From Ctena decussata (lineage: Eukaryota; Mollusca; Bivalvia; Lucinida; Lucinidae), in assembly GCA_963989385.1 (NCBI GenBank), contig OZ022501.1, positions 23,832,102 through 23,896,101 on the forward strand: a stretch of 64,000 bases of DNA, read 5' to 3'. The position numbers and the translations under genes were made by a program. The notes beneath the pieces were generated by a model. The model was not told the DNA's origin. It saw nothing but the letters and a program-made list of their open reading frames with translations, and did not search any database. The first letter of the stretch is position 1. Each line of letters starts with the position of its first letter. Shown piece after piece: positions 54,223 through 64,000 of this stretch.

Positions 54223-56500
54223 CAGGGTGTGCACTGGGCCCCAGAAAACGAGCGACATCAAGTCGCCTCCCAGCTGAAGCCAAGCGACTTCAAAAGAAAC
54301 AAGGCGAAGTGGGACGTTTGTAATTTTTCATGTCCTATTCGAGTAAAAACGCAAAACTGAAAGTACAAGTTATGACCTTGTCAGTAATTTTGTTCCCGGC
54401 CCCATTCGTAATAAATTTGCACATCAGCGCAGACTGATCGTTGTTCATTCATGCTCGTTTAATGTGAGCACAGAAGACTCCGATAAGACTGCGTGGACTT
54501 GCAGGCTGATATATGTCAGTTTTCTTTGCATACGCATCAAGTATCTTTCTTCCTGACACACCTGTACATATCTGCACGTGCCACCGATCGATTATCAGTG
54601 TCTAGCGGTGTCTTTGAAGTTTGCTTAGGATCAGTGTGTTGCGACACTGAATGTAGCATTGAAGTCCCCGACAGCTTGCGCATCTGCAGAGACTGTTCGG
54701 AGTGTATGTCTTGGCTAGATATTTCTCAGCAGCCATAGATATTGATGCGAAAAGACAAGATTCTGATAGCGCGTATACGCAGGCTGGTCCGAGTCTTGCT
54801 CCTCTATAATATAACTTCCGCCGATCCATAGCTTGTTTGTACGGAAAAACTTTGATCAGAAGACGCGATTTCCGTCGTCGGCTCAATGCCGGTCTGAGTT
54901 TTCTCAAGTTAATTCTATACCAGCACCGTACATAGCGCAGTCTTGTTCCGAGACAACTAGTTGTATATTGAAACAAAACCCGACTATTAGGACACGACTG
55001 CGCAGGCTGGTTTGGACGTTTGCACATCCACAATGCCAAATGGGTGGAAGCGATCTCGCCACTTCGAAGGCTACTTTTAAAAGGTACTTAACGGCGTGTG
55101 CATACGATGCAGATTAGCGTGCGCACTCGCAAAGTCTGATGAAAACTTAACTCGATGACCAATCTATTAAGGAAGACTCTGATTAACTTTAGTTTCAGAT
55201 GGCGTAAGGTCTTATTTTACCCGACACATAGGAAATATTTGTAGTCACAGCGGACAGTCGCTGCATGGGAAGTCTGGTGAACTCATGACCCGTACCACAT
55301 AAAATGTATCTTATGGAACATGCGAAGAGTGCAGACTGATAAGCTTCTTCGGAAGTATTCGCTTTTCAAAGGGTAACGGTGACGCTCATATCACAAAGAC
55401 CTTCTTAGCGGTCAGGAAACACAAATAGCATTACAATATTGCGCAGGCTGATACGAGTCTTTGCTATCAGTGTATGTCTGGGTTAAGATACCTGCTCCCG
55501 TCTCTCGGTTCAATCTGACACATTGAGTTGAGTTGCACGTGTCAGAGGCGGCGTCCTTTGATCAGAAGCTGAAATCAACAAGTGGGATTAGACAAACGTG
55601 TCTGAGCTATTAACGGGCAATGGTTACCGTCTTTAACCACTGCACTACCGGTTACACGCTCGGTAATCGCGTTTGCATTGATTTAAATGCATAACTCGCA
55701 CTGGTCGCCAATTTTTGCATGTTTTTTTTTATTTTGAGACATGAGATTGTTCATTTGCAGGTTCATTCCGTAAACGATACTGAATATGTGACAACAACGT
55801 AGACTACGATTCGACGAGAATGAGTAAGTCTCGGGTATGCATTTGCGAAAAGTGCAGCCCGGCGTCGGGGTTACACTGTTCGCAGAACTTTCGCAGTCAT
55901 AAAATTCTATGAACAACAATGTAGAACATAACCTGATGCGCTGTCCTGCACTTGTCTACACTGCCAGCATTAACATTCTGAACTTCGAAGATTGCGACAA
56001 TCATTATAAGCCTACTGTCATGACATATCTACTCTGCTCGTTATCGCCCTAGTTGAAAGATAAGAAAATTTATACCATAATGTAAGAAATCCGTGAAGAC
56101 CATGATCAGGATGCGCTTTACACCTGCCGCCAAAGCAGATGGATAGATTAAGTCGGCAAAATGTAGCGGGATCCAAGCTCTTTCGCTCGTCACTTAGTGG
56201 ATTAACTGTACTACCGTTGGCTTTGCCGAGGTGTTAATTTTACCGACTTGATGTCGGTAACACCTATTGAGATCAAAGCTCAATCAGGGTCGGTGAGGGG
56301 ATTAACGCTGATAAATGACAGGGGGCTTTGTTAATTGGCGTTGAAATTTGATATACTGGCGCCAGTCATGGTGACGAATTATTGATCTTACGACCCAGAA
56401 AAACAGGGCGACTTGAACTTCGCTTTTCGGGAAACCTAGGGCGAAGTTTTGAGCCCCAAGGCGAAGTTATCGCTCAACTTCGCCTGCAATGCACACCCTG
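54223..56500. mobile_element. TIR element with CAGGG termini, 2.28 kb
   Basis: Ends CAGGGTGTGCACTGG (54223) and CTGCAATGCACACCCTG (to 56500) are flanked by GGGTAT (54217-54222 and 56501-56506). Many subterminal copies of GGCGAAGT/ACTTCGCC and GCGACTT occur in both orientations (54260-54312 and 56408-56488). The interior is richer in CG than its surroundings and holds no long frame with a recognised motif (the open frames at 54.5-55.1 kb have none). It is non-autonomous and its superfamily is unassigned. It is inserted in the mariner relic. Confidence 0.75.
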
Positions 56501-56741
56501 GGGTATAGGTTTTCAAACAAAAAATAAGAGCAAAAAATGTACGTGTTGACTGAACGGCTGTTATCATTCAACTGACAAAGGTTTACACTGCACAAAAATG
56601 AAAAAAGAAATCTTGAATAGTATAGAAAAATATCAAGTTCTACGAACTTATTGAACTCCCCTTGTACTTAGAACATGCCAGTATCTGAAAGAGAGCGCCA
56701 ATAGTTTGAATGAAATTATGAATTTTTATTGTTCTGTAATT

Positions 56742-56784
56742 ATCGAGCCCACTTGCGAGCAGCGAGATATAGTCGCCCGTTTTT
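56742..56784 (+). repeat. 5' end of family I (TATCGAGCCC...GCGAGATATAG)
   Basis: TTATCGAGCCCACTTGCGAGCAGCGAGATATAGTCGCCCGTTTTT precedes the next element. A near copy occurs at 62523-62566, directly after that element. Confidence 0.6.
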
Positions 56785-56918
56785 AGCTCCTCTGAACGAA
56801 GTTCAGGAAGAGCTATTGTACTACCCCCAGAGTCGGCGTTGGAGTTGGTGTCAGCATCGGTGTTGGCGGCAGCGGCAGCGGCGTTAGCAAAATGTTAAAG
56901 TTGTACATTAATGTTTTT

Positions 56919-59900
56919 ATGCCCCCAATTTCGGAGAAATTGTGGGGGCATATTGGTTTGGGCCTGTCCGTCTGTCCGTCTGTCTGTCTGTCCGTCTGTC
57001 ATATCAAGAACCGTAAGAGCTAGGAGCTTGAAACTTTATAAACATGATCAGTATGAAAAATAAGCGAACACATGTTTTTTCTTTTTTCCGCGGGTCACAT
57101 ATTTCAAGAGTTATGCCCCTTTTTCGACTTAGCCTGCGGAACCTAGTGAACAAAATATCTCAAGAACCCCTGATGCTAGGATCATGAGGTTTTGCAGGAT
57201 GAGAATGCCCAAGGTGTAGATGACCTGATTAACTTTTGAAACAAATTCGTGAATTTTTGACCGAGTTATGCCCCTTTTTCGACTTAGTGCATTGTAAGCC
57301 TATGGAACCTTGTGAACAAAATATCTCAAGAACCCCTGAAGCTAGGAGCATGATTTTTTGCAGGAAGATACTGCCTGTGGTGTAGATGACCTGATTAACT
57401 TTTGAAAAAAATTCGTGAATTTTTGATCGAGTTATTCCCCTTTTTCGACTTAGTGCATTGAGGCCTATGGTACAAAGGTACCCTTACATATAGTCAAGAA
57501 CAATAAGAGCTAGGAACTTGAAAACTGTATACACATGATCAGTATGGAAAATAAGCAGACCCGTATTTTTTTATTTTTCTGCCGGCAATGTATTTCCAGA
57601 GTTATGCCCCTTTTTCGACTTAGCCTGTGGAACCTTGTGAACAAAATATCTCAAGAACCCCTGATGCTAGGATCATGAGGTTTTGCAAGATGAGAATGCC
57701 CAAGGTGTAGAAGACCTGATTAACTTTTGAAACAAATTCGTGAATTTTTGATTGAGTTATGCCCCTTTTTCGACTTAGTGCATTGTAAGCCTATGGAACC
57801 TTGTGAACAAAATATCTCAAGAACACCTGATGCTAGGAGCATGATTTTATGCAGGAAGATACTGCCTGTAGTGTAGATGACCTGATTAACTTTTGAAAAA
57901 AATTCGTGAATTTTCGATTGAGTTATTCCCCTTTTTCGACTTAGTGCATTGAGGCCTATGGTACAAAGGTACCTTTACATATAGTCAAGAACAATAAGAG
58001 CTAGGAGCTTGAAACTTTATACACATGATCAGTATGGAAAATAAGCAGACCCGTATTTTTTTATTTTTCCGCCGGCAATGTATTTCCAGAGTAATGCCCC
58101 TTTTTCGACTTAGCCTGTGGAACCTTGTGAACAAAATATCTCAAGAACCCCTGATGCTAGGATCATGAGGCTTTGCAAGATGAGAATGCCCAAGGTGTAG
58201 ATGACCTGATTAACTTTTGAAACAAATTCTTGAATTTTTGACCGAGTTATGCCCCTTTTACGACTTAGTGCATTGTAAGCCTATGGAACCTTGTGAACAA
58301 AATATCTCAAGAACCCCTGAAGCTAGGAGCATGATTTTTTGCAGGAAGATACTGCCTGTGGTGTAGATGACCTGATTAACTTTTGAAAAAAATTGGTGAA
58401 TTTTTGATCGAGTTATTCCCCTTTTTTGACTTAGTGCATTGAGGCCTATGGTACAAAGGTACCCTTACATATAGTCAAGAACAATAAGAGCTAAGAACTT
58501 GAAACTTTATACACATGATCAGTATGGAAAATAAGCAGACCCGTATTTTTTTATTTTCTGCCGGCAATGTATTTCCAGAGTTATGCCCCTTTTTCGACTT
58601 AGCCTGTGGAACCTTGTGAACAAAATATCTCAAGAACCCCTGATGCTAGGATCATGAGGCTTTGCAAGATGAGAATGCCCAAGGTGTAGATGACCTGATT
58701 AACTTTTGAAACAAATTCGTGAATTTTTGACCGAGTTATGCCCCTTTTTCGACTTAGTGCATTGTAAGCCTATGGAACCTTGTGAACAAAATATCTCAAG
58801 AACCCCTGAAGCTAGGAGCATGATTTTTCGCAGGAAGATACTGCCTGTGGTGTAGATGACCTGATTAACTTTTGAAAAAAATTCGTGAGTTTTTGATCGA
58901 GTTATTCCCCTTTTTCGACTTAGTGCATTGAGGCCTATGGTACAAAGGTACCCTTACATATAGTCAAGAACAATAAGAGCTAGGAACTTGAAAACTTTAT
59001 ACACATGATCAGTATAGAAAATAAGCAGACCCGTATTTTTTTATTTTTCTGCCGGCAATGTATTTCCAGAGTTATGCCCCTTTTTCGACTTAGCCTGTGG
59101 AACCTTGTGAACAAAATATCTCAAGAACCCCTGATGCTAGGATCATGAGGTTTTGCAAGATGAGAATGCCCAAGGTGTAGAAGACCTGATTAACTTTTGA
59201 AACAAATTCGTGAATTTTTGATTGAGTTATGCCCCTTTTTCGACTTAGTGCATTGTAAGCCTATGGAACCTTGTGAACAAAATATCTCAAGAACACCTGA
59301 TGCTAGGAGCATGATTATATGCAGGAAGATACTGCCTGTGGTGTAGATGACCTGATTAACTTTTGAAAAAAATTCGTGAATTTTTGATTGAGTTAGTCCC
59401 CTTTTTCGACTTAGTGCATTGAGGCCTATCGTACAAAGGTACCTTTACATATAGTCAAGAACAATAAGAGCTAGGAACTTGAAACTTTATACACATGATC
59501 AGTATGGAAAATAAGCAGACCAGTATTTTTTTATTTTTTTGCCGGCAATGTATTTCCAGAGTAATGCCCCTTTTTCGACTTAGCCTGTGGAACCTTGTGA
59601 ACAAAATATCTCAAGAACCCCTGATTCTAGGATCATGAGGCTTTGCAAGATGAGAATGCCCAAGGTGTAGATGACCTGATTAACTTTTGAAACAAATTCT
59701 TGAATTTTTGACCGAGTTATGCCCCTTTTTCGACTTAGTGCATTGTAAGCCGATGGAACCTTGTGAACAAAATATCTCAAGAACCCCTGAAGCTAGGAGC
59801 ATGATTATTTGCAGGAAGATACTGCCTGCGATGTAGATGACCTGATTAACTTTTGAAAAAAATTCGTGAATTTTTGATCGAGTTATTCCCCTTTTTCGAC

Positions 59901-62466
59901 TTAGTGCATTGAGGCCTATGGTACAAAGGTACCCTTACATATAGTCAAGAACAATAAGAGCTTGGAACTTGAATCTTTATACACATGATCAGTATGGAAA
60001 ATAAGCAGACCCGTATTTTTTTATTTTTCCGCTGGCAATGTATTTCCAGAGTTATGCCCCTTTTTCTACTTAGCCTGTGGAAACTTGTGAACAAAATATC
60101 TTAAGAACCCCTGATGCTAGGATCATGAGGTTTTGCAGGATGAGAATGCCCAAGGTGTAGATGACCTGATTAACTTTTGAAACAAATTCTTGAATTTTTG
60201 ACAAAGTTATGCCCCTTTTTCGACTTAGTGCATTGTAAGCCTATGGAACCTTGTGAACAAAATATCTCAAGAACCCCTGATGCTAGGATCATGAGGTTTT
60301 GCAGGATGAGAATGCGCAAGGTGTAGATGACCTGATTAACTTTTGAAACAAATTCGTGAATTTTTGATTGAGTTATGCCCCTTTTTCGACTTAGTGCATT
60401 GTAAGCCTATGGAACCTTGTGAACAAAATATCTCAAGAACACCTGATGCTAGGAGCATGATTTTATGCAGGAAGATACTGCCTGTGGTGTAGATGACCTG
60501 ATTAACTTTTGAAAAAAATTCGTGAATTTTCGATTGAGTTATTCCCCTTTTTCGACTTAGTGCATTGAGGCCTATGGTACAAAGGTACCTTTATATATAG
60601 TCAAGAACAATAAGAGCTAGGAGCTTGAAACTTTATACACATGATCAGTATGGAAAATAAGCAGACCCGTATTTTTTTATTTTTCTGCCGGCAATGTATT
60701 TCCAGAGTAATGCCCCTTTTTCGACTTAGCCTGTGGAACCTTGTGAACAAAATATCTCAAGAACCCCTGATGCTAGGATCATGAGGCTTTGCAAGATGAG
60801 AATGCCCAAGGTGTAGATGACCTGATTAACTTTTGAAACAAATTCTTGAATTTTTGACCGAGTTATGCCCCTTTTTCGACTTAGTGCATTGTAAGCCTAT
60901 GGAACCTTGTGAACAAAATATCTCAAGAACACCTGATGCTAGGAGCATGATTTTATGCAGGAAGATACTGCCTGTGGTGTAGATGACCTGATTAACTTTT
61001 GAAAAAAATTGGTGAATTTTTGATCGAGTTATTCCCCTTTTTTGACTTAGTGCATTGAGGCCTATCGTACAAAGGTACCCTTACATATAGTCAAGAACAA
61101 TAAGAGCTAAGAACTTGAAACTTTATACACATGATCAGTATGGAAAATTTGCAGACCCGTATTTTTTTATTTTTCTGCCGGCAATGTATTTCCAGAGTTA
61201 TGCCCCTTTTTCGACTTAGCCTGTGGAACCTTGTGAACAAAATATCTCAAGAACCCCTGATGCTAGGATCATGAGGCTTTGGAAGATGAGAATGCCCAAG
61301 GTGTAGATGACCTGATTAACTTTTGAAACAAATTCGTGAATTTTTGACCGAGTTATGCCCCTTTTTCGACTTAGTGCATTGTAAGCCGATGGAACCTTGT
61401 GAACAAAATATCTCAAGAACCCCTGAAGCTAGGAGCATGATTATTTGCAGGAAGATACTGCCTGCGATGTAGATGACCTGATTAACTTTTGAAAAACATT
61501 CGTGAATTTTTGATCGAGTTATTCCCCTTTTTCGACTTAGTGCATTGAGGCCTATGGTACAAAGGTACCCTTACATATAGTCAAGAACAATAAGAGCTAG
61601 GAACTTGAATCTTTATACACATGATCAGTATGGAAAATAAGCAGACCCGTATTTTTTTATTTTTCCGCTGGCAATGTATTTCCAGAGTTATGCCCCTTTT
61701 TCTACTTAGCCTGTGGAAACTTGTGAACAAAATATCTCAAGAACCCCTGATGCTAGGATCATGAGGTTTTGCAGGATGAGAATGCCCAAGGTGTAGATGA
61801 CCTGATTAACTTTTGAAACAAATTCTTGAATTTTTGACAAAGTTATGCCCCTTTTTCGACTTAGTGCATTGTAAGCCTATGGAACCTTGTGAACAAAATA
61901 TCTCAAGAACCCCTGATGCTAGGATCATGAGGTTTTGCAGGATGAGAATGCCCAAGGTGTAGATGACCTGATTAACTTTTGAAAAGAAATCATGAATTTT
62001 TGATTGAGTTATGCCCCTTTTTCGACTTAGTGCATTGTAAGCCTATGGAACCTTGTGAACAAAATATCTCAAGAACACCTGATGCTAGGAGCATGATTTT
62101 ATGCAGGAAGATACTGCCTGTGGTGTAGATGACCTGATTAACTTTTGAAAAAAATTCGTAAATTTTGGATTGAGTTATGCCCCTTTTTCAACTTAGTGCA
62201 TTATTTGCCTATGGAAGCTTGTGAACAAAATATCTGGAGAACCCCTGATGCTAGGATCATGATTTTTGCAGGTTGATATTGCCCAAGGTGTAGATGACCT
62301 GATTAACTTTCAAAAACAATTCGTAAATTTTTGACTGAGTTAAGCCCCTTTTTCGACTTAGTGCATTGTAAGCCTATGGTACAAAGGTACAAGCATTATT
62401 GGATGAACCTTCTCTAGAGACAAGCATATGGTTGGGGGCATAGTGTTTCATAAACACATTTTCTAG
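56919..62466 (+). mobile_element. HINE, AATTTC-GGA-GAAATT type, 5.5 kb
   Basis: The 5' hairpin ATGCCCCCAATTTC-GGA-GAAATTGTGGGGGCAT (56919-56951, loop GGA 56933-56935) is followed by a GTCCGTCT microsatellite (56966-56999) and a long tandem array. The subterminal TTGGGGGCAT is the exact complement of the 5' arm. Then come the hairpin GTGTTT-CAT-AAACAC (62443-62457) and CTAG (62463-62466) before T. All features of the HINE plan are present and it is non-autonomous. Confidence 0.85.
57000..62390 (+). repeat. 490-bp higher-order array (three about 163-bp monomers)
   Basis: Monomers share 'TTATGCCCCTTTTTCGACTTAG', 'ACCTTGTGAACAAAATATCTCAAGAACCCCTGATGCTAGGA' and 'TGTAGATGACCTGATTAACTTTTGAAA'. The mark GGCCTATGGTACAAAGGTAC recurs at about 57471, 57962, 58452, 58941, 59432, 59922, 60578, 61068 and 61558. 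Spacing is 489-491 bp except one of 656 (one extra monomer) and a last block with two extra. The two 66-codon minus frames at 59580-59780 and 61216-61416 are repeat by-products. Confidence 0.92.
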
Positions 62467-62522
62467 TTTATGTGATGAGCAAGGCGCTGTCAAGCGAGCT
62501 ACCCTTTCCCAATGACAGGTCT

Positions 62523-63245
62523 TGTTATCGAGCCCGCTTGCGGTCAGCGAGATATAGTCCCCCGTTTGGTGTTGGTGTGTCAGTCCATCCTTCTGTCCAT
62601 CCCTTCGTTAACAGCCATATCTTGAGTTTGATAGACCCTAGGACCTTGAAACTTCATCACAATATTCCCCACAAAAACACTAATTGGCTCCCACAAAACT
62701 AGGTCACTGAACTACTATCACGAAAAAGTACCACATATTTAGTTTTTGTCTGCAGCCCCATATCTCCCTTTTCATAGGCCCCAGAACATTCAAACTTCAT
62801 CAGTGCATGCACCTTATCACTCCAGGTCACCCCCATCAAAACTAGGTTGCTGTGACCTACTTTCACGAAAAAGTACCACATATATTTAATAGTTTTCGTC
62901 TGCAGCCCCATATATCCCTTTTCATAGGCCCCAGAACATTGAAACTCCATCAGTGTATGCACCTTACCCACCTCAGGTCACCTCCAACAGAACTAGGTCA
63001 CTGTGACCTGCTTTCATGAAAAAGTGCCACATATTTAGTTTTCGAGGTCAGCCCCATATCTTCCTTTTCATTGGCCCCAGAACATTGAAACTTCATCAGT
63101 GCATGCACCTTAACAGTCCATGTCACCTCCAACAAAACTGGGTCACTGTGACCTACTTTCACGAAAACGTACCACATGTTTAGTTTTTGCCTGCAGCCCC
63201 ATATCTCCCTTTTCATAGGCCCCAGAACATTGAAACTTCAGAGCT
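62523..63245 (+). repeat. Family I repeat: four about 165-bp cores
   Basis: Starts TTATCGAGCCCGCTTGCGGTCAGCGAGATATAG with a stem-forming CCGCTTGCGG. The cores are 'CACTGTGACCTACTTTCACGAAAAAGTACCACATATTTAGTTTTCGTCTGCAGCCCCATATCTCCCTTTTCATAGGCCCCAGAACATTGAAACTTCATCAGTGCATGCACC'. The 3' end is not found; the last core breaks off near 63241 (CATTGAAACTTCAGAGC). Confidence 0.7.
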
Positions 63246-63408
63246 AACAGTTGGTGCAGTAACAGATTCATACAGATCACTATTATTATTCTTATATGTA
63301 TCATGGCTTTCTGGTGAGTTGAAATTCCATAATACTTGGGACTGACATAGACCTGCAGGTTTGTGTTCATTTTTGCTGGTGGTATTCTCATGTCTAATGA
63401 TTACCGTA

Positions 63409-63507
63409 ATGTGCCTGAATTTTGGGACACCTGAAAATAATTAATTTTCCATTTGTCCCAAATGGAAAATTTATTATTTTTGGGTGTCCCAATACTTAAG
63501 CACATTT
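63409..63507. repeat. Near-perfect 99-bp hairpin
   Basis: Arms 63422-63455 and 63459-63492 (TTGGGACACCTGAAAATAAT...CATTTG / complement) extend outward with AATGTGCCTGAATT against AATACTTAAGCACATT, leaving a three-base loop. It could be a very short MITE or a transcribed hairpin (pre-miRNA-like). Nothing in the sequence decides. Confidence 0.85.
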
Positions 63508-63908
63508 CAGTATTTCACCTTCATCCATTCAGTAAGGCATTGTTTAATTGAAAATTGCACACATAGACATGTATGTTCCCAGCAGATTTTCTTGTTAAAT
63601 CTCCACTGATATTATCAAACACCCAGACTATTTTTCCCTTGCAAATTTTTCATTTTATCAAGTAAATACCAAAGAACCAGTCCATTTACATTGTAAATTT
63701 TTTACAAAAGCATGCAGCATCTTCATGACAGGGAATTTGCATGAGTTTTGGATTTTTTTCTCGCCACACCAAGGAGAGAGAGCTGAAACAATACAGTAGT
63801 CTTGTAGAAAATAAATCTTAAAATCAATTTAAATTCTGTAATCTTAATAACTTGAAAGCTGGTTGAAAATGTTGAAATTTTAATATATTGGTCATGTTTA
63901 CAAAACAA
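63508..63908. other. Unassigned
   Basis: AT-rich, no supported feature. Confidence 0.3.
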
Positions 63909-64000
63909 ATGAGCCACAACACCAGAAAACCAACAAAGTGGCATGGGCACCCAGTGAGGGCATAGATCAGCATGGGCATCCACCCAGCCAGAGCAGAGTC
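63909..64000. mobile_element. Palindromic MITE, copy 4 (cut by window end)
   Basis: ATGAGCCACAACACCAGAAAACCAACAAAGTGGCATGGGCACCCAGTG... matches the left half of copies 1-3. Confidence 0.8.

Larger units (their letters stand above)
53847..56664 (-). mobile_element. mariner relic with a nested TIR element
   Basis: 26-bp terminal inverted repeats, GGGGAGTTCAATAAGTTCGTAGA on the left and the complement on the right (23 bases identical), are bordered by TA (53845-53846; 56665-56666). Subtracting the insertion at 54223-56500 leaves about 530 bp, so the element is internally deleted. It begins 24 bp after the donor of the third MYRF-like exon. Confidence 0.85.
56785..62522 (+). mobile_element. HINE, CTGAAC-GAA-GTTCAG type; right end uncertain
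   Basis: The 5' hairpin AGCTCCTCTGAAC-GAA-GTTCAGGAAGAGCT (56785-56814, loop 56798-56800) is followed by a GGCGTTGG/GCGGCAGCGG-rich run to about 56886. After the nested element ends at 62466 only about 55 bp remain before a CTTG at 62519-62522, followed by T. I see no clear 3' hairpin, so this end is tentative. Confidence 0.45.

Noticed and set aside
54493..55117. Overlapping frames on both strands within the CAGGG element
   Set aside because: Composition follows the CG-rich filler, no transposase or other domain motif, and no start context.
59580..61416. Two nearly identical 66-codon minus frames
   Set aside because: By-products of the 490-bp array; identity reflects block duplication of the repeat.
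57000..62390. CRISPR-like repeat array
   Set aside because: Eukaryotic context, about 163-bp monomers without unique spacers.

Overview
This is a non-coding-rich animal nuclear sequence, most likely from a bivalve mollusc (perhaps a venerid-type clam). That is an inference from three things seen here: introns with GT/AG borders, many families of 'ATGCCCCCGCC...GTCCGTCC' and 'AGCTCACCTGAG...GTCCGTC' repeats of the sort common in bivalve genomes, and SINEs with a tRNA head. There are no operons or bacterial signals.

Host coding content is small. Three plus-strand exons near 47.5, 48.7 and 53.6 kb encode part of a myelin regulatory factor (MYRF)-like protein: the end of the Ndt80-like DNA-binding domain and the intramolecular chaperone/auto-cleavage domain with its Ser-Lys dyad. 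The middle exon has a net 5-nt deletion that breaks the frame. A second, unrecognised 271-bp exon occurs twice, almost identically, at 12.2 and 28.9 kb. Its last codons can be read either as a C-terminal CSIL prenylation box plus stop or as a strong splice donor. A 642-codon intact minus-strand ORF at 16.0-18.0 kb is a Mutator-like transposase-domain protein.

Nearly everything else is mobile DNA. 0-5 kb: two convergent decayed LINE copies (one holding a MITE) and a SINE. 5.3-8.1 and 10.3-11.9 kb: Tc1/mariner-type MITEs, each carrying a nested Helentron-like non-autonomous element (HINE). 8.2-8.7 kb: a TIR element with CAGGG ends. 13.1-15.1 kb: a 2,000-bp element made largely of both orientations of GCAGCTTTT-type words. 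18.7-21.7 kb: a TTAA-flanked element with a nested HINE. 22.5-28.6 kb: two HINEs, the second holding two more. 30-46 kb: a nest of HINEs with a 455-bp tandem array (about 15 units in a duplicated six-unit higher-order pattern), a fold-back insert and a 5'-truncated DIRS retrotransposon with RT/RNase H and tyrosine recombinase ORFs. 47-56.7 kb: MYRF exons separated by MITEs, HINEs, a second SINE and a mariner relic that carries a 2.3-kb CAGGG element. 56.8-62.5 kb: a HINE with a 490-bp (3 x about 163 bp) higher-order array.

The main discovery candidate is the architecture shared by the HINE families. Each has a 5' hairpin whose stem changes from family to family while many keep a C-GNA-G (mostly C-GAA-G) triloop. 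Next come a GTCC/GTC microsatellite and tandem cores built on one diverged skeleton. The 3' end carries an asymmetric copy of the 5' inverted repeat, a second hairpin and CTAG/CTTG, and insertion is between two Ts. Filled sites compared with related unfilled copies inside this window support the borders. No Rep/helicase ORF is present, so all copies are non-autonomous.
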